This document shows, in pieces, positions 34,058 through 43,575 of a stretch of 64,000 nucleotides of DNA. The stretch lies in NCBI GenBank assembly GCA_026392465.1, contig JAPLCA010000030.1, positions 124,001 to 188,000 of the forward strand. The letters are read 5' to 3'. Within the stretch, counting starts at the first letter, position 1; each line of letters starts with the position of its first letter. The position numbers were made by a program, and so were the translations under genes. Source of the stretch: Propionibacteriales bacterium. Lineage in GTDB: Bacteria; Actinomycetota; Actinomycetes; Propionibacteriales; Nocardioidaceae. The notes below the pieces were generated by a model. That model was given only the letters and a program-made list of their open reading frames with translations. It was not told the DNA's origin and searched no databases.

Positions 34058-35002
34058 GTGAAGCACCCTCCCGTCGACGGCACCGTCGGCGCCGCCGTCG
34101 AGATCCACGACCTCGTCGTCCGCTACGGCGACGTCACCGCGGTCGACGGGCTCACCCTCACGGTCGGCACCGGCACGGTGACGTCGGTCCTCGGGCCGAA
34201 CGGTGCCGGCAAGACCAGCACCGTCGAGACCTGCGAGGGCTTCCGTCGCGCGACGTCGGGCACGGTCCGCGTGCTCGGCCTCGACCCGGTGCGCGACGCC
34301 GCCGCGCTGCGACCCCGCGTGGGCGTGATGCTGCAGGCCGGTGGCGCGTGGTCCGGCGTGCGGGCCCACGAGATGCTGCGCCACGTGGCGTCGCTGCACG
34401 CCCACCCCCTCGACGTGGACGCCCTCGTCGAGCGCCTGGGTCTCGGGTCGTGCGGCCGCACCGCCTACCGTCGCCTGTCCGGCGGCCAGCAGCAGCGGCT
34501 CGGCCTGGCGATGGCCGTCGTGGGCCGTCCCGAGCTGGTCTTCCTCGACGAGCCGACCGCCGGACTCGATCCGCAGGCCCGTCGCGCGACGTGGGACCTG
34601 CTCGACGAGCTGCGCGCCAGCGGCGTCACCGTGGTGCTCACGACGCACTTCATGGACGAGGCCGAGACGCTCAGCGACGTCGTGCACATCGTCGACGCCG
34701 GACGCGTCATCGCCAGCGGGTCGCCCGCCGACCTCGTGCGCTCCGGTGCCGAGAACACCGTCCGGTTCGCCGCCCGGCCCGGGCTCGACGTCGAGGCGCT
34801 CATGACGGCGCTGCCTCTCGACACCAAGGTGCGTGAGGTGGCGGCCGGGCAGTACGTCGTCGTCGGCACGGTCGACCCCGGCCTCCTGGCCACCCTGACT
34901 GCCTGGTTCGCCGGCCAGGGCGTCCTCGCGGAGTCGGTGCTCGTGGAGAAGCAGACGCTCGAGGACCGGTTCCTCGATCTCACCGGACGGGCCCTGCGAT
35001 GA
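34058..35002 (+). CDS. ABC exporter ATP-binding protein (DRI/ABC-2 type)
   Basis: This 314-aa ATPase has Walker A GPNGAGKTS near residue 47, the signature LSGGQQQRLG and Walker B VFLDEPTAGLDPQ. The tail after residue 230 resembles drug-export ATPases (DrrA/CcmA-like) and ends in TLEDRFLDLTGR. It pairs with the permease encoded next, whose start overlaps its stop. The substrate is unknown. The position directly upstream of ctaA is conserved in many actinobacteria, so a link to cytochrome biogenesis is possible. Confidence 0.9.
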   Translation: MKHPPVDGTVGAAVEIHDLVVRYGDVTAVDGLTLTVGTGTVTSVLGPNGAGKTSTVETCEGFRRATSGTVRVLGLDPVRDAAALRPRVGVMLQAGGAWSGVRAHEMLRHVASLHAHPLDVDALVERLGLGSCGRTAYRRLSGGQQQRLGLAMAVVGRPELVFLDEPTAGLDPQARRATWDLLDELRASGVTVVLTTHFMDEAETLSDVVHIVDAGRVIASGSPADLVRSGAENTVRFAARPGLDVEALMTALPLDTKVREVAAGQYVVVGTVDPGLLATLTAWFAGQGVLAESVLVEKQTLEDRFLDLTGRALR

Positions 35003-35772
35003 GCCTCGACCTCTCGCCGCGTCCTGGCGCGGCCCGCACCCCCGCGATGCTCGCCGCGCAGGCCCGCATGGAGCTGCGCCTGCTCGCCCGCAACGGCGAG
35101 CAGCTCCTCATCACGCTCGTCGTCCCGCTCCTGCTCCTCGTGGCGGGCACCCGCTCGGGCGAGGTCGTCGACCTGGGCTCCGGACGGCCGATCGACATCG
35201 TGACGCCCGGCGTGCTGGGACTCGCCGTGCTCTCCACGTCGTTCACGTCGCTGGCGATCGCCACCGGCTTCGAGCGCCGCTACGGGGTGCTCAAGCGGCT
35301 GGGCGCCTCGCCGCTGCCGCGCTGGGGCCTGCTCGTCGGCAAGACGGCCGCGGTGGTCGTGGTCGAGGTGGTGCAGCTGGTGCTGCTCGCGTCGGTCGCG
35401 CTCGCCCTCGGCTGGTCCCCCGACGCCGGGGTCGCGCCGTGGCTGTGGCTCGTGGTCCTCGCCGTGCTCGGCACCGCCGCGTTCGGCTCGCTCGGGCTGC
35501 TCATCGCCGGGACGCTGCGCGCCGAGGCCACGCTCGCCGTCGCGAACCTGGTGTACGTGCTCCTCCTGGTCGGCGGCGGACTCATCGTGCCCCTGTCGCG
35601 GTACCCCGACGGCGCCCAAGGCGTGCTGCAGCTGCTGCCGTCCGGGGCGCTCGGCGAGGGCCTGCGGACGGCGTTCGACGCCGGCACCGTCGACCTGCTC
35701 CCTCTCGTGGTGCTCGCGGCCTGGGCGGCCGTCGGCACCGCGCTGACCGCAAGGACGTTCCGATGGGAATGA
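34999..35772 (+). CDS. ABC-2 type exporter permease
   Basis: This 257-aa protein has six predicted helices and the ABC-2 pattern: RMELRLLARNGEQLLITLVVPL near the start, LATGFERRYGVLKRLGASPL in the middle and PLSRYPDGAQGVLQLLPSGALGEGLR towards the end. The ATG overlaps the ATPase stop (ATGA). It overlaps ctaA by ten bases. Confidence 0.9.
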   Translation: MSLDLSPRPGAARTPAMLAAQARMELRLLARNGEQLLITLVVPLLLLVAGTRSGEVVDLGSGRPIDIVTPGVLGLAVLSTSFTSLAIATGFERRYGVLKRLGASPLPRWGLLVGKTAAVVVVEVVQLVLLASVALALGWSPDAGVAPWLWLVVLAVLGTAAFGSLGLLIAGTLRAEATLAVANLVYVLLLVGGGLIVPLSRYPDGAQGVLQLLPSGALGEGLRTAFDAGTVDLLPLVVLAAWAAVGTALTARTFRWE

Positions 35773-36665
35773 CGCTCGGTCTCCGGACCCCCACCCGCGA
35801 CGTCGTCGAACGCTGGGCGTGGGCCAGCCTGGTCGCGAACACCGTCATCATCCTGACCGGCGGGCTGGTCCGCCTGACCGCCTCGGGGCTCGGCTGTCCC
35901 ACCTGGCCGCGCTGCACCGACGAGTCGTTCGTGCCGCACCGTGCCCTCGGCCTGCACGGCCTGATCGAGTTCGGCAACCGGCTGCTCACCTACGTGCTCA
36001 TCGCCATCGCGATCGGCACGGTCGTCGCGGTGTGGCGCTGGTCCGAGGGCCGGGGGCTGCGCCGCCTCGCGGTCGTGCTGGCGGTCGGCATCCCGTTCCA
36101 GGGCGTCATCGGCGGCATCACGGTGCTCACCGACCTCAACCCGTGGATCGTCGCGCTCCACCTCGTGCTCTCGCTGTTCCTGGTCGCCGGCTCCACGTGG
36201 CTGCTGCTGCGCGTGCGCGGTGACGTCGCCGACGACGTGCCGGTGCTCGCGCGACGGCTCGTGCTCGCCACCTACGCGACCCTCTGGATCGTCGTCTACC
36301 TCGGCACGGTGGTCACGGGGAGCGGTCCGCACGCCGGGGACGTCGACGCACCGCGCAACGGGCTCGACCCCCGCCTGTGGAGCCACGTGCACGCCTGGGG
36401 CGTCTACGTCCTCGTCGCCCTGACGCTCGCGACCGTCGTCGTGCTGCGTCGGGTCGGCACCAGCCCGCTCGCCGTCCGTGCCGCCATGCTGCTGCTCGTC
36501 GCCGAGCTGGCACAGGGTGTCATCGGCTTCGTGCAGTACTTCACGGACCTGCCGATCGCGCTGGTCGCCGTGCACCTCGTGGGCGCCGCCGTGCTGGTGT
36601 CCGTCGGCACCCGACTCGTCGTGCTCACGCGCACCCGCGTCCGCGAGCCGCAGCTCCAGCACTGA
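35763..36665 (+). CDS. ctaA: haem A synthase CtaA (COX15 family)
   Basis: This 300-aa protein has eight helices and oxidises haem O to haem A. GGLVRLTASGLGCPTWPRC with a Cys pair, the His pairs in HGLIEFGNRLL and ALHLVLS, TVVTGSGPHAGD, and HVHAWGVY plus AVHLVGA provide the haem ligands. ATG 35763 has AAGGA seven bases upstream; ATG 35769 (ATGA with the permease stop) is the alternative. ctaB lies nearby on the other strand. Confidence 0.94.
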   Translation: MGMTLGLRTPTRDVVERWAWASLVANTVIILTGGLVRLTASGLGCPTWPRCTDESFVPHRALGLHGLIEFGNRLLTYVLIAIAIGTVVAVWRWSEGRGLRRLAVVLAVGIPFQGVIGGITVLTDLNPWIVALHLVLSLFLVAGSTWLLLRVRGDVADDVPVLARRLVLATYATLWIVVYLGTVVTGSGPHAGDVDAPRNGLDPRLWSHVHAWGVYVLVALTLATVVVLRRVGTSPLAVRAAMLLLVAELAQGVIGFVQYFTDLPIALVAVHLVGAAVLVSVGTRLVVLTRTRVREPQLQH

Positions 36666-36720
36666 CCGTGACGATGTGGCCCCGATCTGGAGCGATCCGG
36701 GGCCACATCGTCACGGTCAG
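36662..36720. terminator. bidirectional terminator, 23-bp perfect stem holding both stop codons
   Basis: Arms 36662-36684 and 36698-36720 are perfectly complementary around 13 bases. The ctaA TGA is in the left arm and the GNAT gene TGA in the right arm, so both convergent transcripts end in the same hairpin. Confidence 0.85.
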
Positions 36721-37178
36721 CGGGGGCGGGTCATGGTGAGGCAGCCCTCGGCGTCGGGCTCCGGGTCGGTGAGGACGAAGCCGCAACGCGTGTAGAAGCG
36801 CACGCCGACGTCGTTGCCGGCCATCACGCGCAGGTGCAGCGGGGTGCCCGCAGGGACGTCCCGAGCCACGGCGTCGACGAGGCGGGCCGCCACGCCGGTG
36901 CCCCGCGCGGCAGGCGCGACCCACATGCCCAGCAGCTCGTGCTCCCCGCTCACGCCCGCGGTGCCGACGTCGGTCCCGTCGAGGGAGGCCACGTAGGTGG
37001 CCACGGCCTCGAGACGCTCGCGCCACCGTGCCTCGACGTCGAGGTCGCTGAGCCAACGGTGCGCCGACGCGGCGAACGCGTCAGGGTCGCTGCGCAGCGC
37101 CTGCTGGCGCACCTGCCGGAAGCGGGCCCAGTCATCGGGCAGCAGCCGCTCCACGTGCAGGCCGCGGGATCCGGTCAT
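36717..37178 (-). CDS. GNAT family N-acetyltransferase
   Basis: This 153-aa protein has the GNAT core: GELLGMWVAPAARGTGVA-like motif A (LLGMWVAPAARGTGVAARL) for acetyl-CoA binding and GNDVGVRFYTRCGF near the end. The substrate cannot be predicted. The ATG at 37178 overlaps the upstream gene stop (ATGA), so it is third in a ctaB-hypothetical-GNAT operon. Confidence 0.88.
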   Translation of the reverse strand: MTGSRGLHVERLLPDDWARFRQVRQQALRSDPDAFAASAHRWLSDLDVEARWRERLEAVATYVASLDGTDVGTAGVSGEHELLGMWVAPAARGTGVAARLVDAVARDVPAGTPLHLRVMAGNDVGVRFYTRCGFVLTDPEPDAEGCLTMTRPR

Positions 37179-37531
37179 GCTCGACGGAGACGGTCGGTCG
37201 GCAACGGCACCTCGACCTGGTCGCCGACGTCGCGCGGTGCACCGACCACCTGGGCGAAGTCGGCACCGGCCACCACGGCACGTTCGGCGTCGACCTCCAC
37301 GAGGACGACGCGTCGCTGCGAGCCGTCGTCGAGCGTCAAGACCCAGGGATCGGCGAGGTAGGACAGCCCGGCTCCCTCGAGGACCTGCTCGGCACCGAGC
37401 CGCTCGAGCGGCTCGTCGAGCGGCGTCCCGAGCAGGGTCCGCGGCACGAGCCCTGCCGGCTCGGCCGACAGGTAACCGACCAGCTCGCCGTCGTCGTCGC
37501 GGTAGTACGGCTCCCAGGACGACGGGATCAT
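37175..37531 (-). CDS. hypothetical protein in ctaB operon
   Basis: This 118-aa soluble protein starts at ATG 37531, overlapping the ctaB stop, and overlaps the GNAT start. It opens with [18 protein letters not shown] and has a beta-rich middle with [18 protein letters not shown]. No family recognised. The tight overlaps on both sides and typical codon use support it as real. Confidence 0.75.
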   Translation of the reverse strand: MIPSSWEPYYRDDDGELVGYLSAEPAGLVPRTLLGTPLDEPLERLGAEQVLEGAGLSYLADPWVLTLDDGSQRRVVLVEVDAERAVVAGADFAQVVGAPRDVGDQVEVPLPTDRLRRA

Positions 37532-38517
37532 CGCAGGAACGGGTCGACCGCCGCGGCGACGAAGAGCAGCGCGAGGTAGGCGTTGGAGAAGTGGAAGAGC
37601 CGCATCGGCTTGATGACCGACAGCTCCTCGGTGTCCTTCGCCCGCGAGCGCAGGTCGTAGGCCTCGACCAGGAAGACGATGCCGAGCAGGATCGCGACGC
37701 CCGTGTAGAACCAGCCCATGCCGGCGACCGGCCAGAGCGCGAGCGACGTGGCGACCATGACCCACGAGTAGAGGACGATCTGGCGCGACACCGTGGCGGC
37801 GCTGGCCACCGACGGCAGCATGGGCACGCCCGCGGCGGAGTAGTCGTCGCGGTAGCGCAGGCCCAGGGACCAGAAGTGCGGCGGCGTCCAGAAGAAGACG
37901 ACGAGGAAGAGCACGACGGGCGGCCAGGCGAGCTCGTTCGTGACGGCGGTCCAGCCGATGAGCGCCGGGAAGCAGCCGGCGGCCCCGCCCCAGACGATGT
38001 TCTGCGGCGTCCGCCGCTTCAGCAGCATCGTGTAGCCGACGACGTAGAAGACGTTCGCGGCGAGCGCGAGCCCGGCCGAGAGCCAGTTGACCAGCAGACC
38101 GAGCCACAGGGTCGAGACGACACCGAGGGCCAGCCCGAACCAGAGCGCCCCCGCGGTGGAGACACCGTGGCGCGGGAGCGGACGACGGGACGTACGACGC
38201 ATCTTCTGGTCGATGTCGGCGTCGAACACGCAGTTGAGCGCGTTGGCGCTGCCCGCCGACAACGTCCCTCCGACGACGGTGGCGACGATCAGCCAGAACG
38301 ACGGCACGTCGCGTGCGGCGAGGAACATGACCGGCACCGTCGTGAGCAGCAGCAGCTCGATGATGCGCGGCTTCATCAGCGCGACGTAGGCGTTGAGCAC
38401 GTCGACCGGACCGCTGCGACGGACCTGGCTGGACATCACCACACGGGTGTCCGCGGCACCGCCCTCCGCCGGCGTCGACGAGGGGTCGTTGCGGCTGCTC
38501 GACCGAAGTGCACTCAC
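37528..38517 (-). CDS. ctaB: haem O synthase CtaB (protohaem IX farnesyltransferase)
   Basis: This UbiA-type prenyltransferase has nine helices and adds farnesyl to haem b. [23 protein letters not shown] holds the first Asp-rich motif, and [18 protein letters not shown] the second. I place the start at GTG 38517 (329 aa) because TAGACT ends seven bases before it; ATG 38433 would remove a polar 28-residue N-terminus and has no ribosome site. It heads an operon with the hypothetical and GNAT genes and is divergent from tkt. Confidence 0.93.
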   Translation of the reverse strand: MSALRSSSRNDPSSTPAEGGAADTRVVMSSQVRRSGPVDVLNAYVALMKPRIIELLLLTTVPVMFLAARDVPSFWLIVATVVGGTLSAGSANALNCVFDADIDQKMRRTSRRPLPRHGVSTAGALWFGLALGVVSTLWLGLLVNWLSAGLALAANVFYVVGYTMLLKRRTPQNIVWGGAAGCFPALIGWTAVTNELAWPPVVLFLVVFFWTPPHFWSLGLRYRDDYSAAGVPMLPSVASAATVSRQIVLYSWVMVATSLALWPVAGMGWFYTGVAILLGIVFLVEAYDLRSRAKDTEELSVIKPMRLFHFSNAYLALLFVAAAVDPFLR

Positions 38518-38524
38518 CTGGCAG

Positions 38525-38530
38525 AGTCTA
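38525..38530 (-). promoter_or_regulatory. -10 element, leaderless promoter of ctaB
   Basis: The minus strand reads TAGACT, seven bases, then GTG at 38517. Confidence 0.55.
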
Positions 38531-38542
38531 GACGCTCGGCGA

Positions 38543-38548
38543 TAGGGT
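38543..38548 (+). promoter_or_regulatory. -10 element of the tkt operon
   Basis: TAGGGT, giving a leader of about 60 bases to the tkt start with AGGAG in it. Back to back with the ctaB promoter. Confidence 0.5.
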
Positions 38549-38614
38549 CGAACCGAGGGCTCCACCACGTCCCTCCCCCAGAATTTCCCCCACGACCCAG
38601 GAGCGACCAGCACC

Positions 38615-40792
38615 GTGACCAGCACCTCAGCAACCCTGGACTGGACCGAGCTCGACGCCAAGGCGGTCGACACCGCGCGCCTGCTCGCTGCCGACGCCGT
38701 CGAGAAGGTCGGCAACGGCCACCCCGGCACCGCCATGAGCCTCGCTCCGGCGGCCTACCTGCTCTACCAGAAGCTCATGCGCCACGACCCGAGCGACCCG
38801 TCGTGGATCGGCCGCGACCGGTTCGTGCTGTCGTGCGGCCACTCGAGCCTGACCCAGTACGTCCAGCTGTACCTGGCCGGCTACCCGATGACCCTCGAGG
38901 ACCTCAAGAGCCTGCGCACGTGGGGCAGCCAGACCCCCGGCCACCCGGAGCACGGGCACACCCCGGGCGTCGAGGTCACCACCGGACCGCTCGGCCAGGG
39001 CATCGCCAACGGCGTCGGCATGGCCATGGCCGCCCGTCGGGAGCGCGGCATCCTCGACCCCGAGGCCGGCGCGGGCGAGAGCCCCTTCGACCACCACGTC
39101 TACGTGATCTGCTCCGACGGCGACGTGCAGGAGGGCGTGTCGGCCGAGGCGTCCTCGCTCGCCGGGCACCAGAAGCTCGGCAACCTGACGGTCCTCTACG
39201 ACGACAACAAGATCTCGATCGAGGACAACACCGACGTCGCCTTCACCGAGGACGTCGCGGCCCGCTACGAGGCGTACGGCTGGCACGTGCAGACGGTCGA
39301 CTGGACGCACGGCGGCGGCGAGTACCGCGAGGACGTCCCCGCGCTGTGGGAGGCCTACCAGGCCGCCGAGCAGGTCACCGACAAGCCGAGCCTCATCGTG
39401 CTGCGCTCGATCATCGCCTGGCCCGCACCGTCGGCGCAGAACACCGGCGCCTCCCACGGATCGGCGCTGGGCGCCGACGAGATCGCGGCCACCAAGGAGC
39501 TCCTCGGCTTCAACCCCGAGCAGACGTTCGCGGTCGCCGACGAGGTCATCGCGCACACGCACGCCGCCCGCGAGCGTGGCGCCGAGGCGCACGCCGCCTG
39601 GCAGGAGACCTTCGACGCCTGGCGGTCCGCGCAGCCCGAGCGCGCGGCCCTGCTCGACCGGCTCCAGGCGCACGAGCTGCCCGCCGGCTGGACCGACGCG
39701 CTGCCGACATTCGAGGCCAGCGACAAGGGCGTCGCCACGCGTGCCGCCTCGGGCGAGGTGCTCTCGGCGCTCGCGCCCGTCCTGCCCGAGCTGTGGGGCG
39801 GCTCCGCCGACCTCGCCGGGTCGAACAACACGACGCCCAAGGGCGAGCCGTCGTTCATCCCGCCCGAGTGGTCGACCAAGAAGTTCCAGGGCGACTGGTA
39901 CGGCCGCGTGCTGCACTTCGGCATCCGCGAGCACGCCATGGGCGCCATCCTCAACGGCATCGCGCTGCACGGTCCGACCCGTCCGTACGGCGGCACCTTC
40001 CTCGTGTTCAGCGACTACATGCGCCCCGCGGTCCGGCTCGCCGCGCTGCAGCAGCTCCCCGTCACCTACGTCTGGACCCACGACTCGATCGGCCTGGGCG
40101 AGGACGGCCCCACGCACCAGCCCATCGAGCACCTCGCTGCGCTGCGCGCCATCCCCGGCCTCGACGTCGTGCGACCGGCCGACGCGAACGAGACGGTGGC
40201 CGCCTGGCAGACGCTGCTCGGCATCCACGACCGCCCCGTCGCGCTGGCCCTGAGCCGGCAGAACCTGCGCACCTACCCGCGCGGCGACGTCGACGGCGAG
40301 ACCTGGGGCGACGCCGCCGACACGGCCAAGGGCGCCTACGTGCTGCTCGAGGCCCGCCGCGACGGACAGGACGTCACCCCCGACGTCGTCCTCGTCGCGA
40401 CCGGCAGCGAGGTGGAGATCGCGGTCCAGGCCCGTGAGGCGCTCGCCGCCGACGGCGTCGCGGCCCGCGTCGTCTCGATGCCGTCGCGTGAGTGGTTCGA
40501 GCAGCAGGACAGCGGGTACCGCGACAGTGTGATCCCGCCGTCTGTCCGTGCCCGCGTCGTCGTCGAGGCCGGCGTGTCGTTCGGCTGGCGCGACGTGGTC
40601 GGCGATGCCGGCCGGGTCGTGGGGATCGAGCACTTCGGCGCCTCGGCGGACTTCCAGCGTCTCTACCAGGAGTTCGGCATCACCCCCGGCGCCGTCGCCG
40701 ACGCCGCTCGCGCCTCGATCGACGCGGTCGGAGCCGCGGAGGCACCGTTCCACGCGCGCCCGACCGGTCCGGTCCTGCCCGACCAGCACTGA
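38615..40792 (+). CDS. tkt: transketolase
   Basis: This 725-aa ThDP enzyme exchanges two-carbon units between sugar phosphates. [13 protein letters not shown] is the N-terminal block, [13 protein letters not shown] region ([14 protein letters not shown]) binds ThDP and metal, and [19 protein letters not shown] is the transketolase motif. The GTG at 38615 has AGGAG about 11 bases upstream. It is first in tkt-tal-pgi-zwf-opcA-pgl, which carries most of the pentose phosphate pathway. Confidence 0.97.
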   Translation: MTSTSATLDWTELDAKAVDTARLLAADAVEKVGNGHPGTAMSLAPAAYLLYQKLMRHDPSDPSWIGRDRFVLSCGHSSLTQYVQLYLAGYPMTLEDLKSLRTWGSQTPGHPEHGHTPGVEVTTGPLGQGIANGVGMAMAARRERGILDPEAGAGESPFDHHVYVICSDGDVQEGVSAEASSLAGHQKLGNLTVLYDDNKISIEDNTDVAFTEDVAARYEAYGWHVQTVDWTHGGGEYREDVPALWEAYQAAEQVTDKPSLIVLRSIIAWPAPSAQNTGASHGSALGADEIAATKELLGFNPEQTFAVADEVIAHTHAARERGAEAHAAWQETFDAWRSAQPERAALLDRLQAHELPAGWTDALPTFEASDKGVATRAASGEVLSALAPVLPELWGGSADLAGSNNTTPKGEPSFIPPEWSTKKFQGDWYGRVLHFGIREHAMGAILNGIALHGPTRPYGGTFLVFSDYMRPAVRLAALQQLPVTYVWTHDSIGLGEDGPTHQPIEHLAALRAIPGLDVVRPADANETVAAWQTLLGIHDRPVALALSRQNLRTYPRGDVDGETWGDAADTAKGAYVLLEARRDGQDVTPDVVLVATGSEVEIAVQAREALAADGVAARVVSMPSREWFEQQDSGYRDSVIPPSVRARVVVEAGVSFGWRDVVGDAGRVVGIEHFGASADFQRLYQEFGITPGAVADAARASIDAVGAAEAPFHARPTGPVLPDQH

Positions 40793-40875
40793 GCGCACAC
40801 AGCAACGGGGCCTGCGCCGCCGGCGCGGGTCCCACCCCGACCATCACGCCGCCGGACGGCGGCAGGAGGAGCACC

Positions 40876-41964
40876 ATGAACGAGCGACTGCAGGCCCTGG
40901 CCGACGCCGGGGTCTCCATCTGGCTGGACGACCTGTCCCGTGAGCGCATCGAGTCCGGCAACCTCGCCGAGCTCGTGACCGAGGGCGGCGTCGTCGGCGT
41001 CACCACCAACCCGACGATCTTCGCGTCGGCCCTGTCCGACGGAGACCGCTACGCGGCCCAGGTGGCCGAGCTGAAGGCGGCGGGCGCCGACGTCGACGAG
41101 ACGGTCTTCGCCCTCACCACCACCGACGTGCGCGAGGCGTGCGACGTGCTGCGGCCCGTCTACGACCGCACCGACGGGGTCGACGGCCGCGTCTCGATCG
41201 AGGTCGACCCGGGTGCCGCGCGCGACACCGAGCGCACCACCACCATCGCGAAGCGCCTGTGGGAGACCGTCGACCGGCCGAACCTGCTGATCAAGATCCC
41301 CGCCACCGTCGAGGGGCTCCCGGCCATCGCGGACGCCATCGCCGAGGGCATCAGCGTCAACGTGACGCTGATCTTCTCGCTGCAGCGCTACCGCGCGGTC
41401 ATGGACGCCTACCTGGAGGGTCTCGAGCGCGCGGCCGAGGCCGGTCGTGACCTCTCGGCCATCCACTCGGTGGCCTCCTTCTTCGTCAGCCGGGTCGACA
41501 GCGAGGTCGACGGCCGGCTCGAGGAGGGCGACCCCCTGCGCGGCAAGGCCGCCCTCGCGAACGCCCGGCTCGCCTACGAGGCCTTCGAGGAGGTCTTCGG
41601 CTCCGAGCGCTTCGGTCCGCTGCGCGAGCGCGGCGCCCACGCCCAGCGACCGCTGTGGGCGTCCACCGGCGTTAAGGACCCGGCCTACCCCGACACGCTG
41701 TACGTGACCGAGCTCGTCGTCGCCGACACCGTCAACACGATGCCGGAGAAGACGCTGCAGGCGTTCGCCGACCACGGCGAGGTCAAGGGCGACCGGGTCA
41801 CCGGACGCTACGACGAGGCCCGCCAGGTCATCGCCGACCTCGAGGCCCAGGGCATCGGCTACGACGAGGTCGTCGCCCAGCTCGAGAAGGAGGGCCTCGA
41901 GAAGTTCGACGCCTCCTGGTCCGAGCTGCTCGACAGCGTCCGCTCCGAGCTCGAGAAGGCCTGA
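40876..41964 (+). CDS. tal: transaldolase
   Basis: This 362-aa enzyme transfers dihydroxyacetone units. [12 protein letters not shown] is the N-terminal motif, the Schiff-base Lys lies in [15 protein letters not shown], and [13 protein letters not shown] is the C-terminal motif. Length matches the actinobacterial long form. ATG 40876 follows GGAGGAG; the upstream open frame within tkt is shadow. An 83-base gap after tkt holds nothing else obvious. Confidence 0.96.
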   Translation: MNERLQALADAGVSIWLDDLSRERIESGNLAELVTEGGVVGVTTNPTIFASALSDGDRYAAQVAELKAAGADVDETVFALTTTDVREACDVLRPVYDRTDGVDGRVSIEVDPGAARDTERTTTIAKRLWETVDRPNLLIKIPATVEGLPAIADAIAEGISVNVTLIFSLQRYRAVMDAYLEGLERAAEAGRDLSAIHSVASFFVSRVDSEVDGRLEEGDPLRGKAALANARLAYEAFEEVFGSERFGPLRERGAHAQRPLWASTGVKDPAYPDTLYVTELVVADTVNTMPEKTLQAFADHGEVKGDRVTGRYDEARQVIADLEAQGIGYDEVVAQLEKEGLEKFDASWSELLDSVRSELEKA

Positions 41965-41967
41965 GCC

Positions 41968-43572
41968 ATGGCGGCACCGGACGTCACGCTCACCGTCGCC
42001 GACCAGGCCGCCCTCGACGCCGCGCTCGCGGAGCTCGTCGCCGACCGCTTCGCCTCGCGGCTGCACGCCCACGACGCCACCCTGTGGGGTCCCGACGCGG
42101 AGTCCGAGGCGGCCAAGCGTCTGTCCTGGACCACCCTCGCGGAGTCGTCCCGGCCGCTGGTCGCCGAGGTCGAGGAGCTGCGCGCACAGCTGCACGGCCG
42201 CGGTCTCGACCACGTCGTGCTCTGCGGCATGGGCGGCTCGTCACTGGCCCCCGAGGTCATCTGCGCCGCCGCCGGCGTCGAGCTGACCGTGCTCGACTCC
42301 TCCCAGCCCGACATGGTGCGGTCGGCGATCGCCGACCGCCTCGAGCGCACGGTCGTCGTCGTGTCGAGCAAGTCCGGCGGCACCGTCGAGACCGACAGCC
42401 AGCGTCGCGCGTACGAGCACGCGTTCACCGAGGCGGGGCTCTCCCCCGCCGACCACCTGGTGGTCGTCACCGACCCCGGCTCGCCGCTCGACGAGCAGGC
42501 CACCGCGGCCGGGTACCGCGTCTTCCACGCCGACCCCGAGGTCGGCGGCCGCTACTCCGCGCTGACGGCGTTCGGGCTCGTGCCCAGCGGCCTGGCGGGT
42601 GCCGACATCGGCGGGCTGCTCGACGAGGCTGCCGACGCGACGGCCGCGCTGTTCGCCGACGACGCCGCCAACCCGGCCCTGCGCCTGGGCGCCGCGCTCG
42701 GCGTCGCCAACCGCTCCGCCGTCGACAAGCTCGTGCTCCTCGACCACGACGCCGGCACCGCCGGCGCCTGGGGCGTGGGCGACTGGATCGAGCAGCTCGT
42801 CGCCGAGTCGACCGGGAAGATCGGTCACGGCATCCTTCCCGTCGTCGTGGAGAGCCCCCACGCCGTGAACGTCGACCCGAGCACCCCCGACTCCTTCCTG
42901 GCCGTCTCCGGCTCCTCCGACGCGCCGTCGAGCACGTCCGGATGGTCCGCGGGCGTCACGGGCGGCCTCGGTGCGCAGATGCTGCTCTGGGAGGTGGCCG
43001 TGAGCGTCGCGGGCGCCCTCATCGGCATCAACCCGTTCGACCAGCCCGATGTCGAGAGCGCCAAGCAGGCCGCCCGCGACAAGCTCAGCGGCGGCGGGGA
43101 CGACGAGCCCGGTGCCGACCTGGTCGAGGGTCCGGTCTCCGCGTTCGGCACCGACGCCTCGAGCCTCGCCGACGCGGTGGAGCAGCTCCTCGCGCAGGTC
43201 GACGACGAGCACGGCTACCTCGCGGTGCAGGCGTACCTGGACCGCTGGGACCTCAGCGCCTACGCGGGTCTGCGTGAGCAGCTCGCACGTCGCACGGGGC
43301 GGCCGGTCACCTTCGGGTGGGGCCCGCGGTTCCTGCACTCGACGGGCCAGTACCACAAGGGCGGCCCCGCGACGGGCGTGTTCCTCCAGCTGACGAGCGA
43401 CCCCCACGAGGACCTGGCGGTCCCCGGTCGCGACTTCACGTTCGGGGAGTTCATCGCCTCGCAGGCCGCCGGCGACGCGCAGGTGCTGCGCGACCACGGA
43501 CGCCCGGTCCTGCGCCTGCACCTGTCCGACCCGCAGGCCGCGGCCGCCACGCTGCGCGACCTGCTGGGCTGA
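41968..43572 (+). CDS. pgi: glucose-6-phosphate isomerase
   Basis: This 534-aa SIS-domain enzyme interconverts glucose-6-P and fructose-6-P. GMGGSSLAPEV and SSKSGGTVETDSQ bind sugar phosphate; WGVGDWIEQLVAESTGKIGHG and the late HSTGQYHKGGP block carry catalytic residues. It is the divergent actinobacterial/tal-linked form rather than the E. coli-like Pgi. Start ATG 41968, three bases after tal. Confidence 0.94.
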   Translation: MAAPDVTLTVADQAALDAALAELVADRFASRLHAHDATLWGPDAESEAAKRLSWTTLAESSRPLVAEVEELRAQLHGRGLDHVVLCGMGGSSLAPEVICAAAGVELTVLDSSQPDMVRSAIADRLERTVVVVSSKSGGTVETDSQRRAYEHAFTEAGLSPADHLVVVTDPGSPLDEQATAAGYRVFHADPEVGGRYSALTAFGLVPSGLAGADIGGLLDEAADATAALFADDAANPALRLGAALGVANRSAVDKLVLLDHDAGTAGAWGVGDWIEQLVAESTGKIGHGILPVVVESPHAVNVDPSTPDSFLAVSGSSDAPSSTSGWSAGVTGGLGAQMLLWEVAVSVAGALIGINPFDQPDVESAKQAARDKLSGGGDDEPGADLVEGPVSAFGTDASSLADAVEQLLAQVDDEHGYLAVQAYLDRWDLSAYAGLREQLARRTGRPVTFGWGPRFLHSTGQYHKGGPATGVFLQLTSDPHEDLAVPGRDFTFGEFIASQAAGDAQVLRDHGRPVLRLHLSDPQAAAATLRDLLG

Positions 43573-43575
43573 GCC

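Noticed and set aside
37175-38107. 310-codon frame as one gene upstream of GNAT
   Set aside because: Its first part is antiparallel-frame shadow of ctaB; the real 118-aa gene starts at 37531, overlapping the ctaB stop.
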